DNA from: Idiomarina sp.
GTDB lineage: Bacteria; Pseudomonadota; Gammaproteobacteria; Enterobacterales; Alteromonadaceae
Direction of reading: 5' to 3'
Assembly (NCBI GenBank): GCA_020832105.1
Contig: JAFIFH010000075.1
Coordinates: 38,881 to 102,880 of the forward strand
DNA: 64,000 nucleotides
Part shown: piece by piece, positions 1-8,705 of the stretch
How positions within the stretch are numbered: the first letter of the stretch is position 1
How the letters are laid out: the number at the start of each line of letters is the position of its first letter
The notes under the pieces: generated by a model
Told to the model about the DNA's origin: nothing
The model's input: only the letters and a program-made list of their open reading frames with translations
The model's database searches: none
Program-made: the position numbers and the translations under genes

Positions 1-348
1 CGCCAGCCAGTCGAATTGGCACTTAGTGGTGCAGACGATTACGCGAACTGCTTTACCCTGGTGGGTGTACCGCTAGACAGTGAAGTCACTATCACCTCCA
101 TGTCTGAGGCAAGCTTTGCCCACCAAATTTATGTCTATAAAGTGAATGGAGGTAGGGACACGCAGTTGATTGGTAGCTACGATTCAAATGAGCGTAGCCT
201 GACTCAGGTGAGTGTCGCGCAAAATGGTCAACCCATTGCGATAGAAGTCAGCCCAGCGGAGCGGGTACGCAATAAGCATCTGAAAGTACAGTATCTGCAA
301 ATGGGGTCTCAGCCACAGGTTGTGATTGAGTTACAAAACCAGGGCTAA
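1..348 (+). CDS. C-terminal part of an unknown protein (gene runs in from the left)
   Basis: The reading frame is open from the first base to a TAA at 346-348, so this is the last 115 or so residues of a gene that begins outside the window. An in-frame TTG at 16 is not needed as a start. The visible part alternates short hydrophobic and polar stretches, as in a beta-sandwich domain, and has one cysteine near the left edge. I recognise no family and no catalytic motif. A strong hairpin terminator follows 38 bases after the stop, so this is the last gene of its transcript. Function unknown. Confidence 0.6.
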   Translation, partial: RQPVELALSGADDYANCFTLVGVPLDSEVTITSMSEASFAHQIYVYKVNGGRDTQLIGSYDSNERSLTQVSVAQNGQPIAIEVSPAERVRNKHLKVQYLQMGSQPQVVIELQNQG

Positions 349-385
349 CCCAGGTTGCTAACATTCACCGAATGTTAAACGTATA

Positions 386-422
386 AACCCGACTCTGGCA
401 ATGTTGCGCCGGAGTCGGGTTT
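386..422. terminator. Bidirectional intrinsic terminator
   Basis: AAACCCGACTC at 386-396 pairs with GAGTCGGGTTT at 412-422 around a GC-containing centre. The A-run on one side and T-run on the other let it work both for the partial gene at the left edge and for the minus-strand TonB-C/Sel1 gene that ends at 457. Confidence 0.75.
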
Positions 423-456
423 GCAGTGGGTCGTCAGAGGTTACCGGTCACCCGGC

Positions 457-1662
457 TCACTGGCTATAATGGCGATGTAAGGTTCGCGCGACGTCGCGGG
501 CAACTCGGTCATCAGAGCTTTGCAAACGCTCGATAAAGTCCATTCCTTTGGCGCGCAGCTGCGGATACTCGTCTTGCAATAACCACCGTGATGCGGCCCA
601 GGCGGCGGTTCTCGCGTCACCTCGGTCAATCAGGAATTGCTCCCATTCATCATGATTATCAGCAAGAATCCGCTGGGCGTGGGGCTCGCCGGCTTGTGCT
701 GCTTGCTCGTACCAATAGACTCCCGTCCAATTCAGGGGCCACTGGTGGTCACTAACAAGGTCGTCCTCAATGGTATTGTAATCTGCAAGGGCAGGCGGCT
801 GGTCACTGAAAGTATCTTTTTGCACCCACTGGGTTAATGCTCGTGGCGCAATCGTATCCAGAAACGCTCCTTGCATTGCTTGATGGCCTGGGCTTCCAGC
901 GATGGCCTGTTGCCAGCTGACCTCTTCAATCACGCGCAAATAAGGTTCGCGTTTATCTTCATCGCCGGCCATCTCAAAGGTGAGCCGAATAATACTGCGT
1001 ATTGGTGCCGCAGGCGGCTCATACCGCCACCCCGAAATGGCGCCCATGGCTTCGCGCTCAAATGCTCTGTTGCTGCTAAATAAAGAATCTTTGGCTGCCA
1101 CTTTGCCATCGGTGTCGATCAGGATCCTTGCGATAATGAAACCGACTTCCCCTTCATACGCTGACGCTTCAGGGTAGCGTGGCTGGCGGCGACGCTTCAC
1201 CGGCGGTACTTCGACATCAATGTCATGTTGACGGTAATTACGGGTATGTCGCTGGGTCACCCATGCCTGGCTCTGTAATGACTCGAGCGCAGCGGGGGCC
1301 GCCTGTTGCTGGTCAGCCGAGAGTTGCTGAAAAACTTCCTCTGCCATTGAAGCACCGTTTGCAAAGCCAAGCTCGCCGCCGTGTTGAAAATAGGCCCAGG
1401 CCTTGACTGGGTCATACTCGGTCCCTTCCTCGGCTAAGGTCATTAAGCCTAGTTGGGTGCTGGCTCGGCCATTGCCCAGCCGCATCAGCTCAGTGAACTC
1501 TTGATAGCTTTGTGCGAACTGCTCGGCTTGATGTGACTGAATAGCCTGACCTAACGTGGTTGTGTTGGGTGTCGATGTGAACTCGACAGGTTGTGCCACG
1601 ACCACTTTGCTTAGCCCAAGACTCAGCATGCCCGCAAGCATGATTGTTTTAACTGATAGCAT
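457..1662 (-). CDS. Exported TonB-C-domain protein with Sel1-like flanks (paralogue 1)
   Basis: 401 residues. Residues 1-23 form a signal peptide ending in VVVA. Residues 55-105 resemble Sel1/TPR repeats (LGLMTLAEEG followed by KAWAYFQ). Residues about 162-232 match the TonB C-terminal domain pattern: a YP-x-A opening, then DTDGKV, then a W-R-Y-E-P closing strand. A second Sel1-like stretch lies near 310-340. The classic TonB N-terminal anchor and proline-rich arm are absent, so it is probably a periplasmic protein that borrows the TonB-C fold rather than a true energy transducer. A GGAG sits 5 bases before the ATG. It lies 26 bases downstream of a paralogue of the same build, so the two probably form one transcript. 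The domain call is fairly firm; the role is unknown. Confidence 0.7.
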   Translation of the reverse strand: MLSVKTIMLAGMLSLGLSKVVVAQPVEFTSTPNTTTLGQAIQSHQAEQFAQSYQEFTELMRLGNGRASTQLGLMTLAEEGTEYDPVKAWAYFQHGGELGFANGASMAEEVFQQLSADQQQAAPAALESLQSQAWVTQRHTRNYRQHDIDVEVPPVKRRRQPRYPEASAYEGEVGFIIARILIDTDGKVAAKDSLFSSNRAFEREAMGAISGWRYEPPAAPIRSIIRLTFEMAGDEDKREPYLRVIEEVSWQQAIAGSPGHQAMQGAFLDTIAPRALTQWVQKDTFSDQPPALADYNTIEDDLVSDHQWPLNWTGVYWYEQAAQAGEPHAQRILADNHDEWEQFLIDRGDARTAAWAASRWLLQDEYPQLRAKGMDFIERLQSSDDRVARDVARTLHRHYSQ

Positions 1663-1688
1663 GTGTGCTCCCTGCAGTAAGTATGCTG

Positions 1689-2843
1689 TTAGTCGAGTTG
1701 ATCTTGTACCTGGGCAAGAATAGCTTGCACCATGTCGTCGTCACTATCTACCAGTGCTCTTAGCATGTTGCGCCCAAGTTCCTGTTCACGTTCTTGTTTA
1801 GCCCGCGTTAACAGCGTCAGTCCACGCCAGGCCTGGGTACGTTCATCGCCGCGTAAAATTAGATATTCTGCCCATTGGGAATGGGTTAGCGCGAGCGCTC
1901 GTTGGGCACTGACATCCCCTTGTTGAGCTGCACTATTCAGCCAGAACCCAGGGCTCCAGGTGAGTGGCCATTCGTCGCCATTTTCACCATTGAGCAGGCG
2001 ATCTAACGTCGGTGCATTGGCATACTCGTTGTCGCGATCATAGCTGACCCGGTAACCACGCTGGTGATGTAATGCTAGCAAGTAGAGACCCAGTTCGCGT
2101 TGATGCTCGATAGAACCGAACCTGGCCATACTCCAAAGGTTGTCACGGACGTGACTGAGCAGCACCGCGGTGCTACTTTCATCAATAACACTGAAAGTCA
2201 GGTTGACGATGTCGGTGGCTGGTGCACTGATAGGTTGATAAGACCAACTAGGCAGCGCCTCGGCAATCTGTCCGGTAAAGGTTGATGAGGTACTTTGCAC
2301 CACATCGACCAACGCCACGCTGCCATCCGGTTGCACCAGAACGCGTGCTGTCGCCCAACCACCGTCGTAGCTATTAAAAGTTCGTGAGGGGTACTGCGGC
2401 GCTGCGCGGTCCAGGGGTTGTGGCTGCAAAGGTTCTAAATCTGCACTCTCATAATGCGCGCGTCTAAATTCAGTAATCACCTGGCGCTCCAGCAACCGGC
2501 TAACAAGTTCGCGGGCTTGGCGAAGTTGCTCTTGCTCCAGATGAGGTTCCACTTGGCTAATCAGCTCACGCGCTTCAGGGTGATTCCAGCGATTGGCAAC
2601 ATAGAAATAAGCCAGCGCCTGGCTTGGGTCATAATCTGTGCCTTGCTCGTCAATGGTCATAAAACCAAGCTGCACTGCGGCATCGGCGTTCGCCAGAGGT
2701 AATAGTAGGCTGTAGGCTTGGTAAGCCTGTTCATAACGACCTTCGTTGAGCAAATCACTGGCTCGGTCAAAGACGTTTGCCGAAGCTGGGGCCGCAATAC
2801 AGGCTGCAGCACTTAAAAGGGCCGCGCGTAAGAAGTACTTCAT
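1689..2843 (-). CDS. Exported TonB-C-domain protein with Sel1-like flanks (paralogue 2)
   Basis: 384 residues from the chosen ATG at 2843. An ATG 12 bases earlier is in frame, but a GGAG at about 2850-2853 is well placed only for the downstream start, which opens directly into a clean signal peptide (MKYFLRAALL, cleavage after ASA near residue 22). The layout copies the neighbouring gene: a Sel1-like stretch at 50-85 (VQLGFMTIDEQG, then ALAYFYVA), a TonB-C-like domain at about 150-222 with QPDGSV and W-S-Y-Q-P, and a C-terminal Sel1-like part beginning WPLTW, where the paralogue has WPLNW. The pair looks like a tandem duplication that has diverged considerably. Function unknown; probably periplasmic. 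Confidence 0.7.
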   Translation of the reverse strand: MKYFLRAALLSAAACIAAPASANVFDRASDLLNEGRYEQAYQAYSLLLPLANADAAVQLGFMTIDEQGTDYDPSQALAYFYVANRWNHPEARELISQVEPHLEQEQLRQARELVSRLLERQVITEFRRAHYESADLEPLQPQPLDRAAPQYPSRTFNSYDGGWATARVLVQPDGSVALVDVVQSTSSTFTGQIAEALPSWSYQPISAPATDIVNLTFSVIDESSTAVLLSHVRDNLWSMARFGSIEHQRELGLYLLALHHQRGYRVSYDRDNEYANAPTLDRLLNGENGDEWPLTWSPGFWLNSAAQQGDVSAQRALALTHSQWAEYLILRGDERTQAWRGLTLLTRAKQEREQELGRNMLRALVDSDDDMVQAILAQVQDQLD

Positions 2844-3009
2844 CAACAACTCCATCTATTATTCTTATTGTAATTGCCCTGCGAGCACTCGACGGGTTGC
2901 TCCGGGGGCTGTCTGGCAAAAATTAGCACGGCATGATTGTTGATCACCTGCTGTTAACAATCAAGTAACAGCTGACAAGCATGAGCGAGGTTACCTCGTT
3001 CACCGGGCG

Positions 3010-3555
3010 CTACCACATCAAATCATCAGGGATTTGGTAATCTTTATAGGGGTCATCTTCGGCAACTTCTTCAACATGTTGATCTGCTACATAAATAACT
3101 GCATCCGCGAACCGCTCAGCAACTTTATCCGCAATGTTTTTTGGCACCACAACGTACTTTTCCTGGGATGCACAAATCGCCAGATTGCCATTGGCCAGGT
3201 GGCGCTGCACATGGCTATCAACGAATATCTTTTTCACGGTGTTGGTGCGCGGGTCGACGAAGTTAAAATTAATCTCACCATCCGTAGGCTGCTGGTGTTG
3301 AGCGAGCATTTGCATTGCTTGCGCGCGCAACGCTTTTTCGTGCTCCACTGCCTGACGTTGACGATTCAGGGCGCGATCACGTTCAGCCTGAGCGTCACGT
3401 TCAGCCTGAATGCGTGATGCAGTGTCATCCGTTTCCACCGCAGTACCGCTTTTTGCCATTTTTTTTGCTTTGCGCTTATCCTGCTTTGCTTTTTTAACTT
3501 TTTTCTCGTCTACTAAGCCTGCACCTAATAGCTGGTCAGCTAATGATTTTGCCAT
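3010..3555 (-). CDS. yaiL: DUF2058 (YaiL-type) protein
   Basis: 181 residues. The N-terminus (MAKSLADQLLGAGLVDEKK) and the following lysine-rich segment to about residue 37 are typical of DUF2058 proteins. A charged, arginine- and glutamine-rich coiled region follows at about 45-85. The C-terminal half carries a conserved small domain with INFNFVD and LAICASQEKYVVVP. E. coli YaiL is the best-known member and has been described as nucleic-acid associated, but the biochemical role is not settled. It is probably cytoplasmic, as no signal or membrane segment is present. It stands alone on the minus strand, 110 bases from a divergent gene. Confidence 0.8.
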   Translation of the reverse strand: MAKSLADQLLGAGLVDEKKVKKAKQDKRKAKKMAKSGTAVETDDTASRIQAERDAQAERDRALNRQRQAVEHEKALRAQAMQMLAQHQQPTDGEINFNFVDPRTNTVKKIFVDSHVQRHLANGNLAICASQEKYVVVPKNIADKVAERFADAVIYVADQHVEEVAEDDPYKDYQIPDDLMW

Positions 3556-3664
3556 GATTTGTTCTACCTTTATGCTGTTTACCCGCTGATTCTAGCAGCT
3601 CTGTGACTTGCCGGTAAGTGCCAGGCCACAGCGTTGTCGTCGATTATTGGAAAGGAATTTGTCT

Positions 3665-4756
3665 GTGCTGTTGTACGCAATAATTTTGTGTCTGAATCTC
3701 TTTATGCTCGCACTGATTGTCTTACCTTATCTGAAACACCAGGGTTGGTGGATTCGGATGTTCGATTTTCCGCGCCTGCAAAGTTTTACTTTTGGCTGTA
3801 TTTTGCTGGTGATCGAACTGCTGGTTCTTGATTTCAGCCGCGCTGAGTCATGGGGAATCATCAGCTTAACCATTGTTTTTTTCTGCGTGCAAGGCTGGTG
3901 GATTCTGCCATTCAGTCCACTTAAAAAAGTCGAAGTGGAAATGCTTGAGGGCGCTGAGAGTGCCTCAGTTGAGCGGCAAGGACGAATTAGCGTGCTCAAC
4001 GCGAACGTGCTGACGCCTAATCGTAACGCCCAGGCGCTGCTGGAGCTGATAGCTCGCTATCAACCGGATGTGGTGATCACCCTGGAAAGCGACCAATGGT
4101 GGCAACAACAGCTCGACGCGATTGAAGTGAATTATCCCTATAGCCTGAAATGTCCGTTAGATAACCTGTATGGCATGCATGTCTATTCGAAAATTAGATT
4201 TTCGCAAAGTAAGTTAACTTACCTGATTGAAGAGGGTGTTCCGTCGATGCACTTTATTCTGCCTGTTTCAGAGCAGACGAATGTGCGACTGCATGTACTT
4301 CATCCCGCACCACCAAGCCCTACCGAGAATGAGACGTCGCAAGAGCGCGACGCAGAGCTTATTCAGGTTGCTAAGTATTGTCGTGAACAACAACAAAGGC
4401 ACGATTTGCCGGTGATTGTGGCCGGTGATTTAAATGATGTTGCCTGGTCGCGAAGTACCCGGCTATTCCGCAAAATCAGCGGCTTACTGGACCCGCGGGT
4501 AGGGCGCGGTATGTTCAATACGTTTCATGCTAAATATTGGCCCGTACGGTGGCCCCTTGACCACTTCTTTATCAGCGCCCATTTTAAGTTGCTTAGAATG
4601 GAGCGTTTGCCAACAATAGGTTCAGACCATTTCCCGATTTTTATTGAGTTGGCGCTCCAGCCCAACGCTAGTGAGGAACAGCAAGGTCTGGCCGCAGACG
4701 CCGACGATCGGGCCTGGGCGGAAGAAAAACTGGATAAGGTCACAAATGATCAATGA
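3665..4756 (+). CDS. Membrane-anchored endonuclease/exonuclease/phosphatase family protein
   Basis: About 363 residues from the GTG at 3665, chosen because AAAGGA at 3651-3656 lies 8 bases upstream and the protein then opens straight into a membrane segment. Upstream in-frame TTG codons at 3608 and 3659 lack a suitable site. Three hydrophobic segments fill the first 90 residues, followed by a cytoplasmic or periplasmic EEP domain. Visible EEP motifs are LNANVL at the start of the domain, PDVVITLES (metal glutamate), VAGDLND (catalytic Asp and Asn), PLDHFF and GSDHFP (catalytic Asp-His pair). All key residues are present, so it should be a working phosphodiesterase. E. coli YafD is a similar soluble-plus-anchor type. 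The substrate cannot be told from sequence. Confidence 0.75.
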   Translation: MLLYAIILCLNLFMLALIVLPYLKHQGWWIRMFDFPRLQSFTFGCILLVIELLVLDFSRAESWGIISLTIVFFCVQGWWILPFSPLKKVEVEMLEGAESASVERQGRISVLNANVLTPNRNAQALLELIARYQPDVVITLESDQWWQQQLDAIEVNYPYSLKCPLDNLYGMHVYSKIRFSQSKLTYLIEEGVPSMHFILPVSEQTNVRLHVLHPAPPSPTENETSQERDAELIQVAKYCREQQQRHDLPVIVAGDLNDVAWSRSTRLFRKISGLLDPRVGRGMFNTFHAKYWPVRWPLDHFFISAHFKLLRMERLPTIGSDHFPIFIELALQPNASEEQQGLAADADDRAWAEEKLDKVTNDQ

Positions 4757-4853
4757 GTCTGCTTTGGGCCGGGTGCGCTGGCCTGATATACTGGCGGGTC
4801 TAAAGTAGCGGGTAAACCTCGCTGAAATTGGGTTGTCAGGGTAGGAGATGGTG

Positions 4854-5132
4854 ATGGCAAAAGCCTGTGCAGTACACATTCTTGTGGCCTCGAAAGACGA
4901 GGCCGAGCAACTAAAAAAGCAACTCGACAAGGGTGCAAGTTTTACCCAGTTAGCAAAGAAACATTCTATTTGTCCTAGTGCTAAGCGTGGTGGGGACCTT
5001 GGTGAGTTTCGCCGTGGCGACATGGTGAAAGCTTTTGATCAGGTGGTCTTTCAAAAACCGGTGTTACAGGTTCATGGCCCGGTTAAAACACAGTTCGGCT
5101 TTCATTTAATAAAGACGCTATACCGCAGTTAA
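4854..5132 (+). CDS. ppiC: Parvulin-type peptidyl-prolyl cis-trans isomerase PpiC
   Basis: 92 residues starting [11 protein letters not shown], almost exactly the length of E. coli PpiC and very like it throughout: HILV at the start, [20 protein letters not shown] in the middle, and [13 protein letters not shown] at the end. It speeds up proline isomerisation in protein folding, in the cytoplasm. The ATG at 4848 immediately abuts GGAG at 4844-4847, leaving no spacing. The ATG at 4854 has a 6-base spacing and matches the family N-terminus, so it was chosen. The M14 peptidase gene begins 27 bases after the stop and may be co-transcribed. Confidence 0.93.
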   Translation: MAKACAVHILVASKDEAEQLKKQLDKGASFTQLAKKHSICPSAKRGGDLGEFRRGDMVKAFDQVVFQKPVLQVHGPVKTQFGFHLIKTLYRS

Positions 5133-5159
5133 AACTCAGCAAAGAAGGGTGATATCACT

Positions 5160-6089
5160 ATGCAAAGACAATATCCAATTGGCACGCCTGGTAAGCCCTG
5201 GCAAGCAGAGGAAAAGCAAGCGTGGCTGGCTGAACAAAAGCGCCAACGCTCATATCAGGACGACGTAGTAGCCGTGCTTGAAGGTTTGGATGATGAACTG
5301 ACGGTCACTCAGTATGGCGAGCTTGCTTACACCTCTGAAGCAGGTCAGAGCTATCCATTGTTTGCCGTCAGTGTCAGTACAGCGGACGCGGAAAAGCCAT
5401 ATGTGCTGATTACCGGTGGGGTTCACGGTTATGAAACCAGCGGTGTGCATGGTGCATTGAAGTTTATTCAGGACCATTTTCAGCACTACAGCAAGGACTT
5501 CAATATCATTGTGGTCCCTTGCGTGAGTCCGTGGGGCTATGAAACCATCAACCGCTGGAACGTGCATGCGGTTGATCCGAATCGTTCGTTTAAAGCGGCG
5601 TCCCTGCAGGCGGATAGTCAGGCAGGTGAGGCAGCAGCGTTGATGCGCTTCGTTGAAGAGAGCGGCATAGATTTTCTGGCGCATATCGACTTACATGAGA
5701 CCACAGATTCAGACAACTCTGAGTTCAGACCTGCTTTAGCGGCGCGGGACGGGGTTACCAACGATAACTGGAATATCCCGGACGGATTTTATCTGGTGGC
5801 AGATAGCGAACGGCCACAGACAGAGTTTCAGGCGGCGATTATTAAAGCGGTAAGTGCTGTGACTCATATTGCACCGGCGGACGAGAACGGCCAATTGATT
5901 GGCGCTGACTTAACTCAGTCGGGGGTGATAGAGTACCCTGGTCAGTCGTTGGGACTGTGTATGGGGCTTACCCAGGCGCAGTTTGTCACCACCACAGAAG
6001 TGTACCCGGACAGTGATAAAGCAACGCCGGCGCTGTGTGTGGACGCGCAGGTTGCCGCAATCACGGGTGGCCTGGATTTTCTGCGCTAG
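5160..6089 (+). CDS. M14-family zinc metallopeptidase / deacylase-like
   Basis: 309 residues, no signal peptide, so cytoplasmic. The M14 carboxypeptidase and succinylglutamate desuccinylase fold is marked by GGVHGYETSG (zinc His and Glu), then VDPNRSF (substrate Asn-Arg pair), then AHIDLHETTD (third zinc ligand His), and near the C-terminus TTTEVYPD, with the catalytic Glu position. The set is complete, so the enzyme is expected to be active. Within M14 I cannot tell whether it removes an amino acid from a peptide or an acyl group from an amino acid. It follows ppiC by 27 bases and ends just before a strong terminator. Confidence 0.8.
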   Translation: MQRQYPIGTPGKPWQAEEKQAWLAEQKRQRSYQDDVVAVLEGLDDELTVTQYGELAYTSEAGQSYPLFAVSVSTADAEKPYVLITGGVHGYETSGVHGALKFIQDHFQHYSKDFNIIVVPCVSPWGYETINRWNVHAVDPNRSFKAASLQADSQAGEAAALMRFVEESGIDFLAHIDLHETTDSDNSEFRPALAARDGVTNDNWNIPDGFYLVADSERPQTEFQAAIIKAVSAVTHIAPADENGQLIGADLTQSGVIEYPGQSLGLCMGLTQAQFVTTTEVYPDSDKATPALCVDAQVAAITGGLDFLR

Positions 6090-6120
6090 CTGCACAGGTT
6101 GCTTAAACCGGCTGATTATA

Positions 6121-6150
6121 AAAAGGTCGTGCTGTGTAGCACGACCTTTT
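6121..6150. terminator. Bidirectional intrinsic terminator
   Basis: A 13-base perfect inverted repeat, AAAAGGTCGTGCT at 6121-6133 and AGCACGACCTTTT at 6138-6150, with a GTGT loop and T- or A-runs on each side. It ends the M14 peptidase transcript on the plus strand and the yqjD-type transcript on the minus strand; the minus-strand stop codon begins at its last base. Confidence 0.9.
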
Positions 6151-6485
6151 TAATCTGCAGACATGAACCCGGTGAGGGTTGTGGCCGTTTGAGTCAGCGA
6201 ATAAATGCGTAGCCCAGTGCGGATAAGATCACTGAAATCTGACTTCTCAGTCTCATCGCCGCATTTTTTGCAATATTTACTACTCTGACTAACCTGACCA
6301 ATCATGAACCCGGTAACACCAGCAGCGGCCAACGCTTTTTTGCTGGCCAGCGCCTGTTTAACATGGGTTTTCAAAATTCGATGGCGCGCATGAACCAATT
6401 TTTTTCGCAAATGCAGTTCACGCTGTGCTTCAGCGATTTCACGTTTGGTCCGGTTTGAGGTGAACAGTGTCAATAATCCAGGCAT
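6150..6485 (-). CDS. Small unknown protein at the yqjK position
   Basis: 111 residues, basic and helical in its first half (many Arg, Lys, Ala and Gln), then a short alanine/glycine-rich hydrophobic stretch around 52-64 that could touch or cross a membrane. A YCKKCGDE motif with a CxxC pair follows near residue 71. It lies 30 bases after the YqjE-like gene on the same strand. In E. coli the third gene of the yqjD-yqjE-yqjK set also encodes a short basic protein. Sequence likeness to YqjK itself is not obvious to me, so the positional comparison is only an inference. The CxxC could bind a metal or be redox active. Confidence 0.55.
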   Translation of the reverse strand: MPGLLTLFTSNRTKREIAEAQRELHLRKKLVHARHRILKTHVKQALASKKALAAAGVTGFMIGQVSQSSKYCKKCGDETEKSDFSDLIRTGLRIYSLTQTATTLTGFMSAD

Positions 6486-6515
6486 GGTGTTGTCCGCCTT
6501 ACAAGCGATGGTAAG

Positions 6516-7094
6516 TTAATGCGTATCTGGTTCCGAAGGGCCCCGGGTCTGCTGAGAGCGAAGTGTGCGTTTACGGCCTCGCGAACTTGTTTGTTTTTTA
6601 TCCATACTTTCGGGCTTGCGAATGTCACCAACTTCGCCTGTTAGGCGTGGATCAAAGTCGCGTACAATTGCCGAAAATAACAGGCCTCGTCCTTGCTTAC
6701 GAATCACATAGGCGAGTACCAGAAGCATTCCAACGTGGAGTATCCCGGTGAGCAGTAAGGTCAGGCTCACACTCAACCAGCCTTGTTCAACCACCGCTGC
6801 CACCATGGCACCAACCAGACTTGCCCAGGCGATAAAAGCAACACCACCGGCAACTACACCGGAAATGACCATGCGCACGGCACTCTCACCCGCTTGACGG
6901 GTTTCCAGTGCAGCTAAACGAATGTGTTCACGGCCTAACCTGCGATACTCATCAAACAGGGCTTTCGCTTCCAGCAGAAGACCTTCGCCTAATCCTGACT
7001 GCTCACCATATGATTGATGAGAGGCAGACTCAGATGAGCCCGCCTCTGTATTCGCTTGTTTGGCATGTTCTGAAGCGGATTGCTGTGCTTGCAA
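6516..7094 (-). CDS. yqjE: YqjE-like phage-holin-fold membrane protein
   Basis: 192 residues. A polar, low-complexity N-terminus (about 1-40) leads into a soluble helix (LFDEYRRLGREHIRLAALETRQAGES). Two strong membrane segments follow at about 75-100 and 108-135, the pattern of the YqjE / putative actinobacterial holin family. The C-terminal 50 residues are basic and polar. The start is a TTG one base after the TAA of the upstream YqjD-like gene, with no good ribosome site, so translation is probably coupled. Together with its neighbours this is an inner-membrane, probably stress-related set. E. coli YqjD binds ribosomes at the membrane, which is a family fact and not shown here. Confidence 0.7.
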   Translation of the reverse strand: MQAQQSASEHAKQANTEAGSSESASHQSYGEQSGLGEGLLLEAKALFDEYRRLGREHIRLAALETRQAGESAVRMVISGVVAGGVAFIAWASLVGAMVAAVVEQGWLSVSLTLLLTGILHVGMLLVLAYVIRKQGRGLLFSAIVRDFDPRLTGEVGDIRKPESMDKKQTSSRGRKRTLRSQQTRGPSEPDTH

Positions 7095-7095
7095 T

Positions 7096-7416
7096 TTAGC
7101 GGTTGCTCAGAATACGGCTGATCAGGAAACCACCAGCGACAGCAATACCGAGTGACGTCACTGGGTTTTTCTGCACGTACTGGTTTACTTTCTCTACCCA
7201 CTCTTCTTCTTTATGCTTAATTTGCTGACCACGTTCGCTCAGCGATTCTGCAGCATGGGTGGCGTAGTCTGCAGCACGGTCAACCCCTTCATGGGCTGCA
7301 TTGGCGGCACGACGTACGACATCATCTGCCGGTTTCACATTTTCAATTGCTTCATGTGCCTTTTGCGCGGCCTGGTCGGCTTTCGCACTTGCTGCACTAT
7401 CCTTTTTAGCTGCCAT
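7096..7416 (-). CDS. yqjD: DUF883 (YqjD/ElaB) C-tail-anchored membrane protein
   Basis: 106 residues. The N-terminal 75 residues are an alanine-rich amphipathic helix with regular heptads (AANAAHEGVDRAADYATHAAES). The C-terminus has the family signature: VQKNPVTSLGIAVAGGFLISRIL, a conserved N-P before a single glycine-bearing membrane helix and a short arginine tail. GGAG lies 5 bases before the ATG. Family members YqjD and ElaB of E. coli sit in the inner membrane, and YqjD associates with ribosomes in stationary phase. First gene of a three-gene minus-strand unit. Confidence 0.85.
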   Translation of the reverse strand: MAAKKDSAASAKADQAAQKAHEAIENVKPADDVVRRAANAAHEGVDRAADYATHAAESLSERGQQIKHKEEEWVEKVNQYVQKNPVTSLGIAVAGGFLISRILSNR

Positions 7417-7544
7417 GATGACTCCTCATACATGTTGAATATAAGCGTTTAACCAGAATTGGTGCTCACATTGAGTATAGTAACCGTTATTTAAAACGCA
7501 AAAATCGAACGTAAAGCTTGTGCTAAAGATCAACAGCTTAGCAA

Positions 7545-8594
7545 CTATGCTAAAGACTTCATATCAATAACAAAGCGATACTTCACATCGCTTTTTAACA
7601 TCCGCTCGTACGCATCGTTGATGTCCTGCATATCAATCATCTCAATATCAGCAGTAATGCCATGCTCGGCACAGAAGTCGAGCATCTCCTGGGTCTCTGC
7701 GATGCCACCAATCAATGAGCCAGCGATGCTTCGGCGCTTGCCAATTAGCACGCCAACAGAAGGGGAAGGGTGGGGCTCAGCTGGAATGCCGACCAGAGTC
7801 ATAGTGCCGTCACGACGCAATAAGTTCGCGTAGGCATCGAGGTCGTGCGGTACGGCGACGGTGTTGAGAATAAAGTCAAAGGTATTGCGAGCCGCTTTCA
7901 TTTCATCTTCGTTGCGAGAAATGATCACTGCATCTGCACCGAGCCGCTTTGCGTCAGACACTTTTGATTCTGACGTGGTGATCATGGTTACTTGCGCACC
8001 CATTGCCTTCGCAATTTTGACGCCCACGTGTCCAAGTCCACCTAAGCCGACCACTGCAACTTTGTGACCCTTGCCCACGCCCCAGTGACGTAGCGGTGAG
8101 TAGGTCGTGATGCCAGCGCAAAGCAGGGGCGCTACGCCGGCCAGATCTAACGAATCATCCACCCGCAGGACGAAATCCTGGTCCACCACGATCTGGTCAG
8201 AATATCCACCGTACGTGATCCCATTGGTTTGCTTCTCTTCACTGTTATAGGTGGCGACAAAGCCGTTATCGCAATACTGTTCATAGCCATCGTCACAATT
8301 AGTACAGTGGCGGCAGGAATCCACCATACAGCCGACGCCGACGGTGTCCCCTTCACGGTATTTACTGACGTTACTACCGACCTTACGCACCTTGCCGACA
8401 ATTTCATGACCCGGTACGATAGGGTAGATGGTGCCGCCCCATTCATTGCGCGCCAGGTGCAAGTCAGAATGGCAAACACCACAAAAAAGAATATCAATAT
8501 GGACGTCGTTTTCGCCCACTTCACGGCGTTGAAATGAGAAATGCTCCAGCGGTTTGTCTTCGGCTTGGGCTGCAAAGCCAACTGATTTTGTCAT
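7545..8594 (-). CDS. Zinc-dependent NAD(P) alcohol/aldehyde dehydrogenase (YahK/CAD type)
   Basis: 349 residues from the ATG at 8594, the same length as E. coli YahK. AAGG lies 8 bases upstream; an ATG 30 bases earlier would add a tail not seen in the family. Catalytic zinc ligands are in FCGVCHSDLH and GHEIVG. The structural zinc site is the four-cysteine set in DSCRHCTNCDDGYEQYC. The nucleotide-binding GLGGLGHVGV lies near the middle, followed by MITTSESK, a pattern fitting NADP preference. Such enzymes reduce a broad range of aldehydes using NADPH in the cytoplasm. It is a single-gene unit, divergent from the lipoprotein gene at 8706. A weak inverted repeat (TTAGCA/TGCTAA, 7538-7553) spans its stop codon. 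Confidence 0.88.
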   Translation of the reverse strand: MTKSVGFAAQAEDKPLEHFSFQRREVGENDVHIDILFCGVCHSDLHLARNEWGGTIYPIVPGHEIVGKVRKVGSNVSKYREGDTVGVGCMVDSCRHCTNCDDGYEQYCDNGFVATYNSEEKQTNGITYGGYSDQIVVDQDFVLRVDDSLDLAGVAPLLCAGITTYSPLRHWGVGKGHKVAVVGLGGLGHVGVKIAKAMGAQVTMITTSESKVSDAKRLGADAVIISRNEDEMKAARNTFDFILNTVAVPHDLDAYANLLRRDGTMTLVGIPAEPHPSPSVGVLIGKRRSIAGSLIGGIAETQEMLDFCAEHGITADIEMIDMQDINDAYERMLKSDVKYRFVIDMKSLA

Positions 8595-8705
8595 AGGTAC
8601 AACCTTGATTTGTAAAAGATGCATTAAGAATAGCTTGTATAGATAGGTTCGTCAGCCGCAAAATGCTATATTTATTTTACCCAGCAAACACTTACAGGTA
8701 ATCCC

